37,800 nucleotides of DNA from Mesobacillus foraminis. GTDB taxonomy: Bacteria > Bacillota > Bacilli > Bacillales > Cytobacillaceae. Each line of letters opens with the position of its first letter. Positions within the stretch are counted from its first letter, which is position 1. The DNA is taken from the NCBI RefSeq assembly GCF_004340465.1, contig NZ_SLVV01000010.1, positions 1 through 37,800 on the forward strand. Direction: 5' to 3'. Below the pieces are notes generated by a model. The model did no database searches and was not told where the DNA came from. It worked only from the letters and a program-made list of their open reading frames with translations. Made by a program: the position numbers and the translations under genes. Of this stretch, positions 9,206-17,765 are shown piece by piece.

Positions 9206-9274
9206 AAGACATGGGTCAGTCCTGAATATTACGCAGAAGAGTTTGATGCCATTACGTCTAAATGGATGAGGTAA
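9206..9274 (+). pseudogene. In-frame coding-like remnant after the deacetylase stop
   Basis: Directly after the TAA at 9203-9205 the same frame continues for 22 codons as KTWVSPEYYAEEF followed by DAITSKWMR, then TAA at 9272-9274. The composition looks like a real protein C-terminus. It could be the lost tail of the deacetylase after a nonsense mutation, or the end of a deleted neighbour. I do not recognise the family. Confidence 0.4.
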
Positions 9275-9344
9275 ATCGCTGAGTAAAAAGATTTATCAGA
9301 TTATTGTCCCAGGTTTGACTATTATATAATTTTTAGGATTTAAG

Positions 9345-9381
9345 CAGATTGGATGCTGAACATTCCAATCTGTTTTTTTTT
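9345..9381 (+). terminator. Rho-independent terminator of the pectin operon
   Basis: CAGATTGGA (9345-9353) and TCCAATCTG (9364-9372) form a perfect 9-bp stem with a 10-nt loop, followed by nine T. It closes the operon that begins at 322. Confidence 0.9.
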
Positions 9382-9551
9382 GTGCGACGCATGTTCATTT
9401 ACTCGACATTGAACGTCTGCTATGGGTGATAGGGTATGCGAACCCTTGGCGAGTGTCCTTGTTTTGTCCTTTGGCACAGGCACATGGAGTTGCATAATTG
9501 CTGAGATTTGTCTAGGATTAAACTTGGAATATACGAAGCTCCTAAAAATAT

Positions 9552-9620
9552 CAAAGTAAAAACTATATTTTATACGGTAATGGGGCCATATAATCTAAGT
9601 TATAATTGTAAGTGCTTACA
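9552..9620 (+). promoter_or_regulatory. Regulated promoter A: 27-nt box, TATAAT, cre-like dyad
   Basis: A 27-nt box (9552-9578, beginning CAAAGTAAAAACTATA) is followed after 22 nt by TATAAT (9601-9606) and at once by TGTAAGTGCTTACA (9607-9620), one mismatch from the cre consensus. No good -35 sits at the right distance, which is usual for activator-dependent promoters. The same arrangement with the same spacing occurs at 13918-13985. The most likely activator is the YesN-type regulator encoded between the two copies. An extra TATAAT lies at 9589-9594. Confidence 0.65.
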
Positions 9621-9729
9621 TTTACAGATGCTGTTACTCTTGTATTATAAGACTAATATGGTTGTTCCTCTTTTTATTAAAAGATGGATCAAGACATTCA
9701 GATTAAGGGAGAAGGAGGAATGGTCTACG

Positions 9730-10371
9730 ATGGGCAAAGTTCTTAACAGGGCTAAATTTTACCTTTTGTTAGAGTGGATTATGTGGTTAGCTTATATTAA
9801 TTTATTATGGCTAGCCAGTGTAATGTTAGGATTAATACTGTTTGGTGTATTGCCAGCCACAGTCGCAATGTTTACGGTAGTCCGTGATTTGCTGATAAAG
9901 GAGGCAACTGGAAAGCAAATTTTCAAAACATTTTTTTTAACATATAAGAGTGAATTTTTAAAATCTAATGCAATGGGCTTAATCATTGTATCAATAGGTG
10001 CCTTTTTATACCTGGATTTCTTATTTATTCAGAATATGGCAGGGGTTTCTTATTATGTGCTTTTTACGGGCTTAATGTTTATAAGTCTTGTTTATGTAAT
10101 CGCTTTACTTTATATTGTCCCCGTCTATGTTCATTACAATTTAAGTTTTTATCAATATTTTAGGCATGCGGTTTTAATTGCAATGGTCAGTCCAATCATG
10201 ACCATTTTGATGTTACTCGGGTTAATGATCCTATATTTTCTGCTGCTCTCTATTCCTGGTCTTATTCCTTTTATAACGACTAGCTCGATTGCTTTAATCC
10301 TGATGAGCTGCACGTTAGCCGTTTTTCGCAGACTTGAAAATAAGCAGTATGTAACTCCGAGCAGTATGTGA
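9730..10371 (+). CDS. yesL: DUF624 membrane protein (YesL-like)
   Basis: This integral membrane protein of 213 residues has about five hydrophobic segments. Its opening pattern (FYLLLEWIMWLAYINLLWL, then FGVLPATVAMFTVVRDLL) is typical of DUF624/YesL. These proteins are found beside YesMN-type two-component systems and oligosaccharide ABC transporters; their biochemical role is not established, and a helper role in transport or sensing is a guess. The ATG at 9730 is preferred over the upstream in-frame start at 9508, because the extra 74 residues are not family-like, would overlap promoter A, and GGAGG stands 11 nt before 9730. It is followed by the response regulator gene after about 100 nt. 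Confidence 0.78.
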   Translation: MGKVLNRAKFYLLLEWIMWLAYINLLWLASVMLGLILFGVLPATVAMFTVVRDLLIKEATGKQIFKTFFLTYKSEFLKSNAMGLIIVSIGAFLYLDFLFIQNMAGVSYYVLFTGLMFISLVYVIALLYIVPVYVHYNLSFYQYFRHAVLIAMVSPIMTILMLLGLMILYFLLLSIPGLIPFITTSSIALILMSCTLAVFRRLENKQYVTPSSM

Positions 10372-10477
10372 CTCTAGATGTTTTTATCTTGCCTATAGTT
10401 TCGAAAAATGGCTGTAATATCTACAAAAGGTATTTTATTTAATGTGTTTGGCGCCTTATTGAATGGAGGAACCTGCA

Positions 10478-12025
10478 GTGGCGTATAAAGTATTTTTAGT
10501 AGACGATGATCGATATGTACGAAAAGGGCTGATTAACCTTATTGATTGGAAAGAGTGTGGATTTGAAGTTTGTGCCGAAGCAGATAATGGCGAAGATGCC
10601 TTGGCTTACATTAGCGAATACGCGCCAGACTTAGTGATTACGGATATCAAGATGCCCGTATTAGATGGCCTTGAGCTAATAAAACATGCTTTAGACTTAA
10701 AAACTACAATTCCAAATTTTATCATCATTACTGGATATAGTGATTTTAAGTATGCGCAAAAAGCTGTTAAGTATGGTGTTCATGATTTTATATTGAAACC
10801 AGTAGATAAGGATGAGATTGAAGAGACACTGAAAAAGGTAGCTGAGGAACATACCAAAAAGCTGCAGCTCCAGCAGAGCAGAGAAAATACGCTTGCAGCG
10901 GTTGCTTTCAATGATTTAATAACAGGTGAGGTTGATCAAGAGCATTTGAATGATTGTATGATGAGTTTGAATATCAGCGAAACAAGAGGGATCGCTTATA
11001 TCATAATAGAAATAAATAACATGGCTGTAAATACAATGAAGACACGTGAGACTATATCCAGAGTCATGCATGAAGATGATTTAAGTTCTGCTGATTTATT
11101 TCGTGAACATGGCAATAACAGAATAGGTCTATTAGTCAAAAGTGAAGATATTCAGGAATTTAAAGGCGATATTTCCAAATTTTCTACTAATCTTAAACAC
11201 CAGCTATCGAAATGCCTGAATGGTGATGTTACTATTTATGTGGGCAGTTTGGTAAATAATGCGAGCGAGATAAAGGAATCTTATGAAGCTGCAATGAAGG
11301 CTTTGCAATATAAATATATAGAAAATTGTGAGAAACCAATTGTCTATGGCGATACCAAACATTCCTCTGTAAATTACATAGAATTGGATCAAACTCTATA
11401 CCAATTGCTGATGGAGCAAATAGAAGAAAATAAAACTTCTGAGATTAAAAGTACAACAGACAGTATGTTTGAGCAGTTTAAGGTTAAGGCATTCGCGAAA
11501 GATGCGGTTCGGACATCCATCAATCGGGTGGTTCATGAAGTTGTCAGGACCGTTCAGTCCATGGAGGGGGATGAAAAGAATCTAATCTCACTTCAGAAGA
11601 TGTTAAATTGGGATCACATTCCCCGTACCTTATGTGTAATCAAGGAAATGTTTTTAGAATTCTTGCTAGAGGCAGCAGCCATGTTGAATCGAATGAGTAA
11701 GGAATGTGGAGCGGTAAATATCCGTCGGATTAAGAAATACGTTGATACTCATTACCAAGAGGATCTCACATTGAAAAATATCGCCAATAAGTTTTATTTA
11801 AACCCAGTGTACATGGGGCAGTTGTTCAAAAAAACCTACAGCATGTATTTTAAGGATTATATTTTACAAGTGCGAATAAGCGAAGCTAAAAAAAAATTAA
11901 GGCAGACAGATATGCGAATTTTCCAGGTGGCTGAATGTGTCGGGTTTTCTAATTCTGATTATTTTGTGACACAATTTGAAAAGGCTACTGGAATGACTCC
12001 GACTCAATATCGAAAAAAATTATAA
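10478..12025 (+). CDS. yesN: Response regulator with AraC-type DNA-binding domain (YesN family)
   Basis: This 515-residue protein has a receiver domain at 1-120 (VFLVDDDRYVRKG, phospho-acceptor D56 in VITDIKMPVLDG, conserved Lys in FILKPVDKDE). A central region of about 290 residues follows, then an AraC/XylS double helix-turn-helix at about 415-515 (LTLKNIANKFYLNPVYMGQLFKK; VAECVGFSNSDYFVTQF). It should be phosphorylated by the kinase encoded 6 nt downstream and activate transport genes. GTG at 10478 is chosen because GGAGGA lies 7 nt upstream; the ATG at 10463 would start ahead of that site. The shared 27-nt box in front of the DUF624 and binding-protein genes is its probable target, by inference. 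Confidence 0.9.
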   Translation: MAYKVFLVDDDRYVRKGLINLIDWKECGFEVCAEADNGEDALAYISEYAPDLVITDIKMPVLDGLELIKHALDLKTTIPNFIIITGYSDFKYAQKAVKYGVHDFILKPVDKDEIEETLKKVAEEHTKKLQLQQSRENTLAAVAFNDLITGEVDQEHLNDCMMSLNISETRGIAYIIIEINNMAVNTMKTRETISRVMHEDDLSSADLFREHGNNRIGLLVKSEDIQEFKGDISKFSTNLKHQLSKCLNGDVTIYVGSLVNNASEIKESYEAAMKALQYKYIENCEKPIVYGDTKHSSVNYIELDQTLYQLLMEQIEENKTSEIKSTTDSMFEQFKVKAFAKDAVRTSINRVVHEVVRTVQSMEGDEKNLISLQKMLNWDHIPRTLCVIKEMFLEFLLEAAAMLNRMSKECGAVNIRRIKKYVDTHYQEDLTLKNIANKFYLNPVYMGQLFKKTYSMYFKDYILQVRISEAKKKLRQTDMRIFQVAECVGFSNSDYFVTQFEKATGMTPTQYRKKL

Positions 12026-12031
12026 CAGAAG

Positions 12032-13795
12032 ATGGCGGACTTTGTGGATAAAATGAAAGTATTCAATTTTAATAATATTGGTTTAAGACAAAAACTGTTA
12101 ATCATTTATATTTTTGCCGTTTTTATTCCAATCACACTAACCCATATCGTGTTCTACCAAGTTACGTCCAATAATGTCAGAACACAAAAAATGAACGATA
12201 TATCACTCACCGTAAAAAAGATGTCTAATGATTTTCTAATTGCGATAGAAGATGCAGTCGGAATTTCTTCTATGCTGTACACGGACTATGAATTGTACAA
12301 TTTCCTAGAAACAAAGTATGAATCAACGACAGATTATATTCATGCCTATCATGATTATTACGATAATATTAGCAAAGAAGTTCCGCTCTACTCTCCTGTT
12401 CATTCAATTAACCTGTATACAAATAATGAAACCGTCATATACGCCGGAGGTATTAAGCAAATTGATACCCTTGTTAAAGATTCTGAGTGGTATAAGGATT
12501 CTGAGCTTGTTCGAAATTCTTATCCCGTTTTGACTCGCAGAATTGGAGAATCCGGAAAACTGGATACATTTAGCTTAATTAGAGAATTGGACAATTATGT
12601 GACAATCGATTCTACACAAAAAATACTGGAAATAAAACTCGATTTAAGGTTAATGTACAATCTTTTTAATGACGTTACATTTCCGGGAGATATTTATTTA
12701 TTGAATGGGCAAGGCATGATTGAGTATACAACAAATCCCAAGGTGAATTGGGCTGAAGGAAATATTAAATATCCATCGGTAAAATTACCTGATGACCATG
12801 TTGTTTTTGAAGAATCATTCAATCTTAAATATTTAAATAATTGGAAGGTAGTAGGTGTGGCTCAAGAACATGTGCTGCTGGAGGAAGTTGAAAGCTCCCG
12901 TAACTTCATTCTTTATTTAGCACTTATCAATTTAATATTTCCTTCGCTTTTTATTATTTATATTACAAGCTCCCTCCATTTTAGAATTTTACGGATTTTA
13001 AAGCATATGAGGAAAGTAGAGGACCAGCATTTTGAACTGATCGAAGGAGCTCGCCATGGAGATGAGATAGGTGAACTGACACAGGCATTTAATAGAATGG
13101 CTTCGAAAATAAAGAAACTTATTAATGAGGTTTATATAGCCGATATTCAAAAAAAGAATTTGGAATTACAGAGGAAGCAAGCCCAGCTAAGTGCCTTACA
13201 AAGTCAAATTAATCCACATTTCTTGTTTAATGTCCTGGAAACGATTCGTATGAGGAGCATCCTGAAAAAAGAAGACGAAACAGCCAAAATCATTCACAAT
13301 ATAGCCAGCATGCTTAGGAAATCATTTATTTGGGGAAAAGACTGGGTTAAGGTTGAGGAGGAAATCTATCTTATTAAATGTTTCCTGGAAATTCAATATT
13401 ACCGATTTGATGATAAAATGCAATATCACATCGATGTAGATCCGGATGCCTATAATTGTCTTATACCAAACATGTCTCTGATCCCTTTCGTTGAAAATGC
13501 AAGTATACATGGGATCGAGCCCATAAAAGGGAAAGGGATGATTAACATTTCGATTAAAAGCAACCGGGATCATTTAATCTGTGAGATAACTGATACCGGT
13601 CAAGGGATGGATAAAGAGGAATATGAACGGTTATTGCAATCGCTGGAAGAGGCTGAAGACATTGGGGAGCATGTTGGGATAAAAAACGTTTACTGTCGAT
13701 TAAAGCTTCATTATGAAGACAATTTTGAGTTTAGCATTACTAGCACCAAGGGAGCAGGAACAACAATCAGTATCATCTTACCATGCATAAGATGA
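12032..13795 (+). CDS. yesM: Sensor histidine kinase (YesM / HPK7 family)
   Basis: This 587-residue membrane kinase has transmembrane helix 1 at about 21-42, an extracytoplasmic sensing region of about 245 residues and helix 2 at about 291-313. A HAMP linker follows (about 315-368), then a His_kinase domain with H396 in QINPHFLFNVLETIRM, an N-box in FVENASIHGIEP, and a G-box in ITDTGQGMD. This is the usual layout for kinases that sense oligosaccharides, often with a binding protein. It is cotranscribed with the yesN-like gene (6 nt gap). The ribosome site before the ATG at 12032 is weak (AGAAG), which suggests coupling to the upstream gene; an ATG at 12053 is an alternative. Confidence 0.9.
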   Translation: MADFVDKMKVFNFNNIGLRQKLLIIYIFAVFIPITLTHIVFYQVTSNNVRTQKMNDISLTVKKMSNDFLIAIEDAVGISSMLYTDYELYNFLETKYESTTDYIHAYHDYYDNISKEVPLYSPVHSINLYTNNETVIYAGGIKQIDTLVKDSEWYKDSELVRNSYPVLTRRIGESGKLDTFSLIRELDNYVTIDSTQKILEIKLDLRLMYNLFNDVTFPGDIYLLNGQGMIEYTTNPKVNWAEGNIKYPSVKLPDDHVVFEESFNLKYLNNWKVVGVAQEHVLLEEVESSRNFILYLALINLIFPSLFIIYITSSLHFRILRILKHMRKVEDQHFELIEGARHGDEIGELTQAFNRMASKIKKLINEVYIADIQKKNLELQRKQAQLSALQSQINPHFLFNVLETIRMRSILKKEDETAKIIHNIASMLRKSFIWGKDWVKVEEEIYLIKCFLEIQYYRFDDKMQYHIDVDPDAYNCLIPNMSLIPFVENASIHGIEPIKGKGMINISIKSNRDHLICEITDTGQGMDKEEYERLLQSLEEAEDIGEHVGIKNVYCRLKLHYEDNFEFSITSTKGAGTTISIILPCIR

Positions 13796-13846
13796 ACAGT
13801 TGTTAGTCCGGGTCATTGCCTGGATTTCCTTGGAGATCAAAAAGGC

Positions 13847-13894
13847 CAATGCATGCTGATAGAAATATCGGCATGCATTGTTTTTTGTTTTTTT
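13847..13894 (+). terminator. Terminator after the two-component genes
   Basis: CAATGCATGCTGATA and TATCGGCATGCATTG form a 15-bp stem with one mismatch and a GAAA loop (13847-13880). It is followed by TTTTTTGTTTTTTT. It separates yesNM from the ABC transporter operon. Confidence 0.9.
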
Positions 13895-13915
13895 CAATCA
13901 GATGCTACTAAAGTT

Positions 13916-13985
13916 TACAAAGTAAAAACTATACTTTGTATGGTCATTTCAGACCGGTATGTCAGCTATAATGAAAGTGCTTTCA
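13916..13985 (+). promoter_or_regulatory. Regulated promoter B: dyad box, TATAAT, cre-like dyad
   Basis: The 27-nt box at 13918-13944 matches that at 9552-9578 in 24 of 27 positions, and the three differences are all transitions. Here it contains a perfect inverted repeat, TACAAAGTA (13916-13924) and TACTTTGTA (13932-13940), with a 7-nt spacer. TATAAT at 13967-13972 follows after the same 22-nt gap as in promoter A. TGAAAGTGCTTTCA (13972-13985) is one mismatch from the cre consensus. It should drive the binding protein and ABC operon, activated by the YesN-type regulator and repressed by CcpA (both inferred). Confidence 0.7.
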
Positions 13986-14028
13986 ATATTGCGTTGATGC
14001 TATTTTTCAAACTTAAGGGGGAATTGAA

Positions 14029-15672
14029 TTGTTTAAAAGGAAGTCAATGTTTTTAGCTTTTAGTTTGCTGGTCATGCTGTTTTTATTAGCTGCTTGTTCA
14101 AACAATGAAAAAACCGGAAAAGGGGAAGGGGAAGCATTTACTTATACTTTCTTTAACGCATCCTCCACAGGAAAGGATATTAATACTGCTGATACTAAAA
14201 TTGGAAAGATGTTCGAAAAGGAAACGGGTGTTAACTTTGATATCGAGCATATCGTAGGGGACAGCAACCAAAAGATCGGGACAATGATCGCCAGCGGTGA
14301 ATACCCAGAACTACTAAACGCTCAAAATGCAACAAATGATGTCATTGATGCAGGCGGATTTGTACCGCTTAATGACCTGATTGAGGAGCATGCTCCGAAC
14401 CTTAGAAAACTGTATGATCCAATTTGGGAAAAAATGAAACAAGAGGATGGCAATATTTATATTCTTCCATCTGGTGTATCCAATGGGTATATCAAGCCGC
14501 CGAATATCGGACAGAGTGCCTTCTTTATTAAACGGGAAGCATTGAAAGAGCAGGGTTATCCGCACCCTAAGACAGTGGATGAGTATTTTGAAATTATTGA
14601 AAAATATGCAAAGGCCCACCCGACTACAAATGGTGCAGATACAATTCCTTATACATTATTACAATATGACTGGCATGTCGGACAACTCTTTGATCCTCCA
14701 GCCTTCTTATCAGGTGAACAAGAAGGAATCATTGTTGATAATGAAACCCAGGAAGTATCGGTTTATCACAATAAAGATATAACCAAGAGATGGCTTGGGA
14801 AATTAAATGAAATAAACAAGAAGGGACTATTGGACAAGGAAGCTTTCACACAAAACTTTGATGAATATTTAGCCAAAATATCGTCGGGACGCGTTGTTGG
14901 ATGGTTTGGACCACGCTGGGAATCTGGTACAGCTTTAGATACTCTTGAGCAAGATGATGATCCTTATAATGACTTTATGGGATTCCCTATTGTGTTCGAG
15001 GAAGGAATCAAAGATCAATACTTGAATCCAGAATCCTTTGTGACGTCTCCTGGTATGGGATTAACGACTGGCACTGCTGAAGAAGATCAAGTCAGGATTA
15101 TAAAGTATTTAGACCACATGGCTAAAATTGATTCTCAAAAATTAATCACATGGGGTATCGAGGGCGAAACATATGAAGTGAATGATGACGGTCGTTTTTA
15201 TCGGACACAGGAACAAATTGATCTAACTGCCGATAAAAAGTTTAGAGATGAGTTCGGTTTTACAGCCCTGGGCTGGTACTGGCCAATCATGGGTGGCAAG
15301 TTTGACGACGGGAATTCTGTTGATCCAGTTGTTCAGCCAGAAGTTGCCCAGCTTGCTTATGATGAAGTTGATAAAGAGTTTTTGAAAGCATATAACATTG
15401 AAACATTTACTGATCTCTTTACTGAACCAGAACCAGCACCATGGTTCCCGTTTTGGGATGCAGCAATCGAGACAGGTTCCGAAGCACAGCTGTATGACCA
15501 GCAGTCACGTGATCTAATCAAACGTTCTTACCCAGATATCATACTTGCAGATCCAGCTAAATTTGATGCGGAGTGGAACAAATTTAAGAAGCAATTCGAT
15601 AAGCTTCCGTACAAAGCCTATGAAAAAGTAATGCAGGATTCTGTAAATAGAGAAGTGGAGCTTATGAAGTAG
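14029..15672 (+). CDS. Extracellular solute-binding lipoprotein of an oligosaccharide ABC transporter
   Basis: This 547-residue protein has a lipoprotein signal (FLLAAC, lipidated C23) and the large LplA/YtcQ-type binding fold. It should capture an oligosaccharide outside the membrane and deliver it to the two permeases downstream. It starts at TTG with AAGGGGG 7 nt before it. Conserved-looking segments include GEYPELLNAQN and GVSNGYIKPPNIG. The following GH10 and GH43 genes suggest that the cargo is xylo-oligosaccharide, possibly substituted; in Geobacillus a similar two-component and ABC set serves xylan. No ATP-binding subunit is encoded nearby, so a shared MsmX-type ATPase is likely. Confidence 0.87.
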   Translation: MFKRKSMFLAFSLLVMLFLLAACSNNEKTGKGEGEAFTYTFFNASSTGKDINTADTKIGKMFEKETGVNFDIEHIVGDSNQKIGTMIASGEYPELLNAQNATNDVIDAGGFVPLNDLIEEHAPNLRKLYDPIWEKMKQEDGNIYILPSGVSNGYIKPPNIGQSAFFIKREALKEQGYPHPKTVDEYFEIIEKYAKAHPTTNGADTIPYTLLQYDWHVGQLFDPPAFLSGEQEGIIVDNETQEVSVYHNKDITKRWLGKLNEINKKGLLDKEAFTQNFDEYLAKISSGRVVGWFGPRWESGTALDTLEQDDDPYNDFMGFPIVFEEGIKDQYLNPESFVTSPGMGLTTGTAEEDQVRIIKYLDHMAKIDSQKLITWGIEGETYEVNDDGRFYRTQEQIDLTADKKFRDEFGFTALGWYWPIMGGKFDDGNSVDPVVQPEVAQLAYDEVDKEFLKAYNIETFTDLFTEPEPAPWFPFWDAAIETGSEAQLYDQQSRDLIKRSYPDIILADPAKFDAEWNKFKKQFDKLPYKAYEKVMQDSVNREVELMK

Positions 15673-15690
15673 GGAACGAAATAACTTAGA

Positions 15691-15735
15691 GAAGGCTGAA
15701 TGACTATAAGAGGAAGTTCAGCCTTCGCCTTTTTA
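15691..15735 (+). terminator. Intra-operon terminator or attenuator
   Basis: GAAGGCTGAA (15691-15700) pairs with TTCAGCCTTC (15717-15726), a 10-bp stem, followed by GCCTTTTTAA. It lies between the binding protein and the first permease. It probably gives partial termination, so that more binding protein than permease is made. Confidence 0.72.
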
Positions 15736-15813
15736 AGTTCAATTCCACTTCGCCGTTTACCCTTCTCTAAATGTAATTGTTTAAAATTCATTTAATGAAT
15801 AGGAGGTAATAAA

Positions 15814-16788
15814 GTGCAAGCCCAAACAAAAGTGAATACACCTGCTTCCCCAGCACTGCAGACGGATCAAGTAAAGGGACTGAAAGCCTTTCTTAAAAAA
15901 TGTAAAAGTCAAAAAGCATTATTATTGATGACCGTCCCCTTTGTCATATGGGTGTTTGTTTTTAAATATCTCCCTATTTGGGGATGGACGATGGCATTTC
16001 AGGACTTTAAACCTGCACGTGCCTTCTCGGAACAAGAATGGGTGGGTTTTAAACATTTCATCTTCCTATTTAAAGATGAGCGTTTCCTGGGGGTTCTTAG
16101 GAACACGCTGGCACAAAGTATGATCAACCTGGTTTTAGGTTTTGTTACTGCGATCGGGTTAGCCGTTTTAATTAATGAGTTAACGAATGTAAAATTTAAG
16201 AGAGTTGTACAAACCATCAGCTATCTGCCACATTTTCTTTCCTGGGTTGTAGCTGCCGCCCTAATTTCATCCCTCTTATCCATTGATGGAATCATAAACG
16301 AAATCTTGATGGCTCTTAATATTATTGATACCAAGATCCTTTGGCTGGGCGTCGGTGAGTATTTTTGGGGGATCCTGGCTGCTTCGGATATTTGGAAGAA
16401 TGTTGGCTGGAATACAATCATCTATTTAGCTGCCATATCAATGATCGACCAGGAACAGTATGAAGCTGCCAAAATCGACGGTGCCTCAAGATTACAAAGA
16501 ATCAGATATGTAACGATCCCTGGAATGAAACAAGTGATTGTTGTCCTCTTAATTATGAATATTGGATACATTATTGAAGCTGGCTTCGAAGCTCAATATC
16601 TATTAGGGAACGGACAGAACATAGAATATTCTGAAAATATCGATGTATTTGTCATCAATTACGGCATTTCCATGTTTAACTTTTCTTTAGCCACGGCAGC
16701 GGGAATATTTAAAACCGTTATTAGTTTAATCTTCCTGATAGCAGCTAATTCGTTCTCGAAAAAAATGGGCCAGGGCGGTTTATACTAG
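15814..16788 (+). CDS. lplB: ABC transporter permease (LplB type)
   Basis: This inner-membrane permease of 324 residues has about six transmembrane helices; the first is at about 36-56, after a hydrophilic N-terminal tail. The EAA loop that contacts the ATPase is EAAKIDGA (217-224). It starts at GTG with AGGAGG and an 8-nt gap. With the permease encoded next it should form the channel for the oligosaccharide bound by the upstream lipoprotein. The lplB label marks the family, not a proven orthologue: in this context the substrate is more likely a xylan oligomer than a pectin one. Confidence 0.88.
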   Translation: MQAQTKVNTPASPALQTDQVKGLKAFLKKCKSQKALLLMTVPFVIWVFVFKYLPIWGWTMAFQDFKPARAFSEQEWVGFKHFIFLFKDERFLGVLRNTLAQSMINLVLGFVTAIGLAVLINELTNVKFKRVVQTISYLPHFLSWVVAAALISSLLSIDGIINEILMALNIIDTKILWLGVGEYFWGILAASDIWKNVGWNTIIYLAAISMIDQEQYEAAKIDGASRLQRIRYVTIPGMKQVIVVLLIMNIGYIIEAGFEAQYLLGNGQNIEYSENIDVFVINYGISMFNFSLATAAGIFKTVISLIFLIAANSFSKKMGQGGLY

Positions 16789-16803
16789 GGGGTGCACGAA
16801 AGA

Positions 16804-17712
16804 ATGAGTAAAAAAAGAAAGAATTTGCTTAGAACAAGAGAAGATGTCATTTTTGATACCTGTAACATTACTTTCATGATTCTGCTAAGTGTCGTCATGC
16901 TTTACCCTTTTTTAAATCAGATTGCTCTTTCTTTGAACTCTGCAACTGATTCAGTAAAAGGCGGCATTTATTTATGGCCAAGAGAATTTACCTGGCGCAA
17001 CTATGAATATGTATTTAGCCAGGCATCGATCGTACAGGGAATTATCGTTTCTGTAGCAAGGACGTTAATTGGTACTGCTATAGGCATATTATGTACAGCA
17101 ATGGTGGCATACGCAATTGCACAAGAGAAATTTGTTTTTAAAAAATCAATAACCATTATTTTTATTATGACCATGTATTTTAATGGTGGATTAATTCCAA
17201 CGTACCTATTAATGAGAGACTTACATTTAATCGGAACATTTTGGGTTTACATTATACCTGGGCTGATAAGTGCATTCAATCTGATTATCATGCGCTCTTT
17301 TATCGAAGGCATCCCAAAAAGTATCTTTGAACAAGCCCGGATTGACGGAGCCGGAGATTTTAGAGTTTTCTTCCAGATTGTGCTGCCTCTTTCCTTGCCG
17401 GTATTGGCTACTGTATCGTTATTTGTTGCCGTAGGACAATGGAATCAATGGTTTGACGTATTCTTGTATAACTCAAGTAATGAAAGCTTGACGACATTGC
17501 AATATGAGTTAATGAAGGTACTGCAAAACACTGCAACTTCGAATGGTGATTGGAACTCCGCCCAGGCCAGTGGTGAACATGCTGCCAATACTGTTACACC
17601 GAAATCGATTCAGGCAACCATGACAATAGTTGCGAGCCTGCCAATCATCTGTGTCTACCCGTTCCTGCAAAAGTACTTTGTAAAGGGAATGACATTGGGA
17701 GCAGTCAAATAA
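16804..17712 (+). CDS. lplC: ABC transporter permease (LplC/YtcP type)
   Basis: This is the second permease subunit, 302 residues, with about six transmembrane helices and the ATPase-contact loop EQARIDGA at 176-183. ATG at 16804 is preferred because AGGGGGTG lies 9 nt upstream; a GTG at 16792 sits inside that ribosome site. It lies 15 nt after the previous stop, in the same operon. No ATPase gene follows; the xylanase gene starts instead, so the transporter probably borrows a general sugar ATPase of the MsmX kind. Confidence 0.88.
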   Translation: MSKKRKNLLRTREDVIFDTCNITFMILLSVVMLYPFLNQIALSLNSATDSVKGGIYLWPREFTWRNYEYVFSQASIVQGIIVSVARTLIGTAIGILCTAMVAYAIAQEKFVFKKSITIIFIMTMYFNGGLIPTYLLMRDLHLIGTFWVYIIPGLISAFNLIIMRSFIEGIPKSIFEQARIDGAGDFRVFFQIVLPLSLPVLATVSLFVAVGQWNQWFDVFLYNSSNESLTTLQYELMKVLQNTATSNGDWNSAQASGEHAANTVTPKSIQATMTIVASLPIICVYPFLQKYFVKGMTLGAVK

Positions 17713-17765
17713 TAGCTAGGAAAAGAGCGATTGAAACTTTTTAAACACCTAAAGGAGTGTGTCTT

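Noticed and set aside
15691-15735. Hairpin after the binding-protein gene as the end of its operon
   Set aside because: The permease genes follow at once without an evident promoter, so partial termination is more likely than an operon end.
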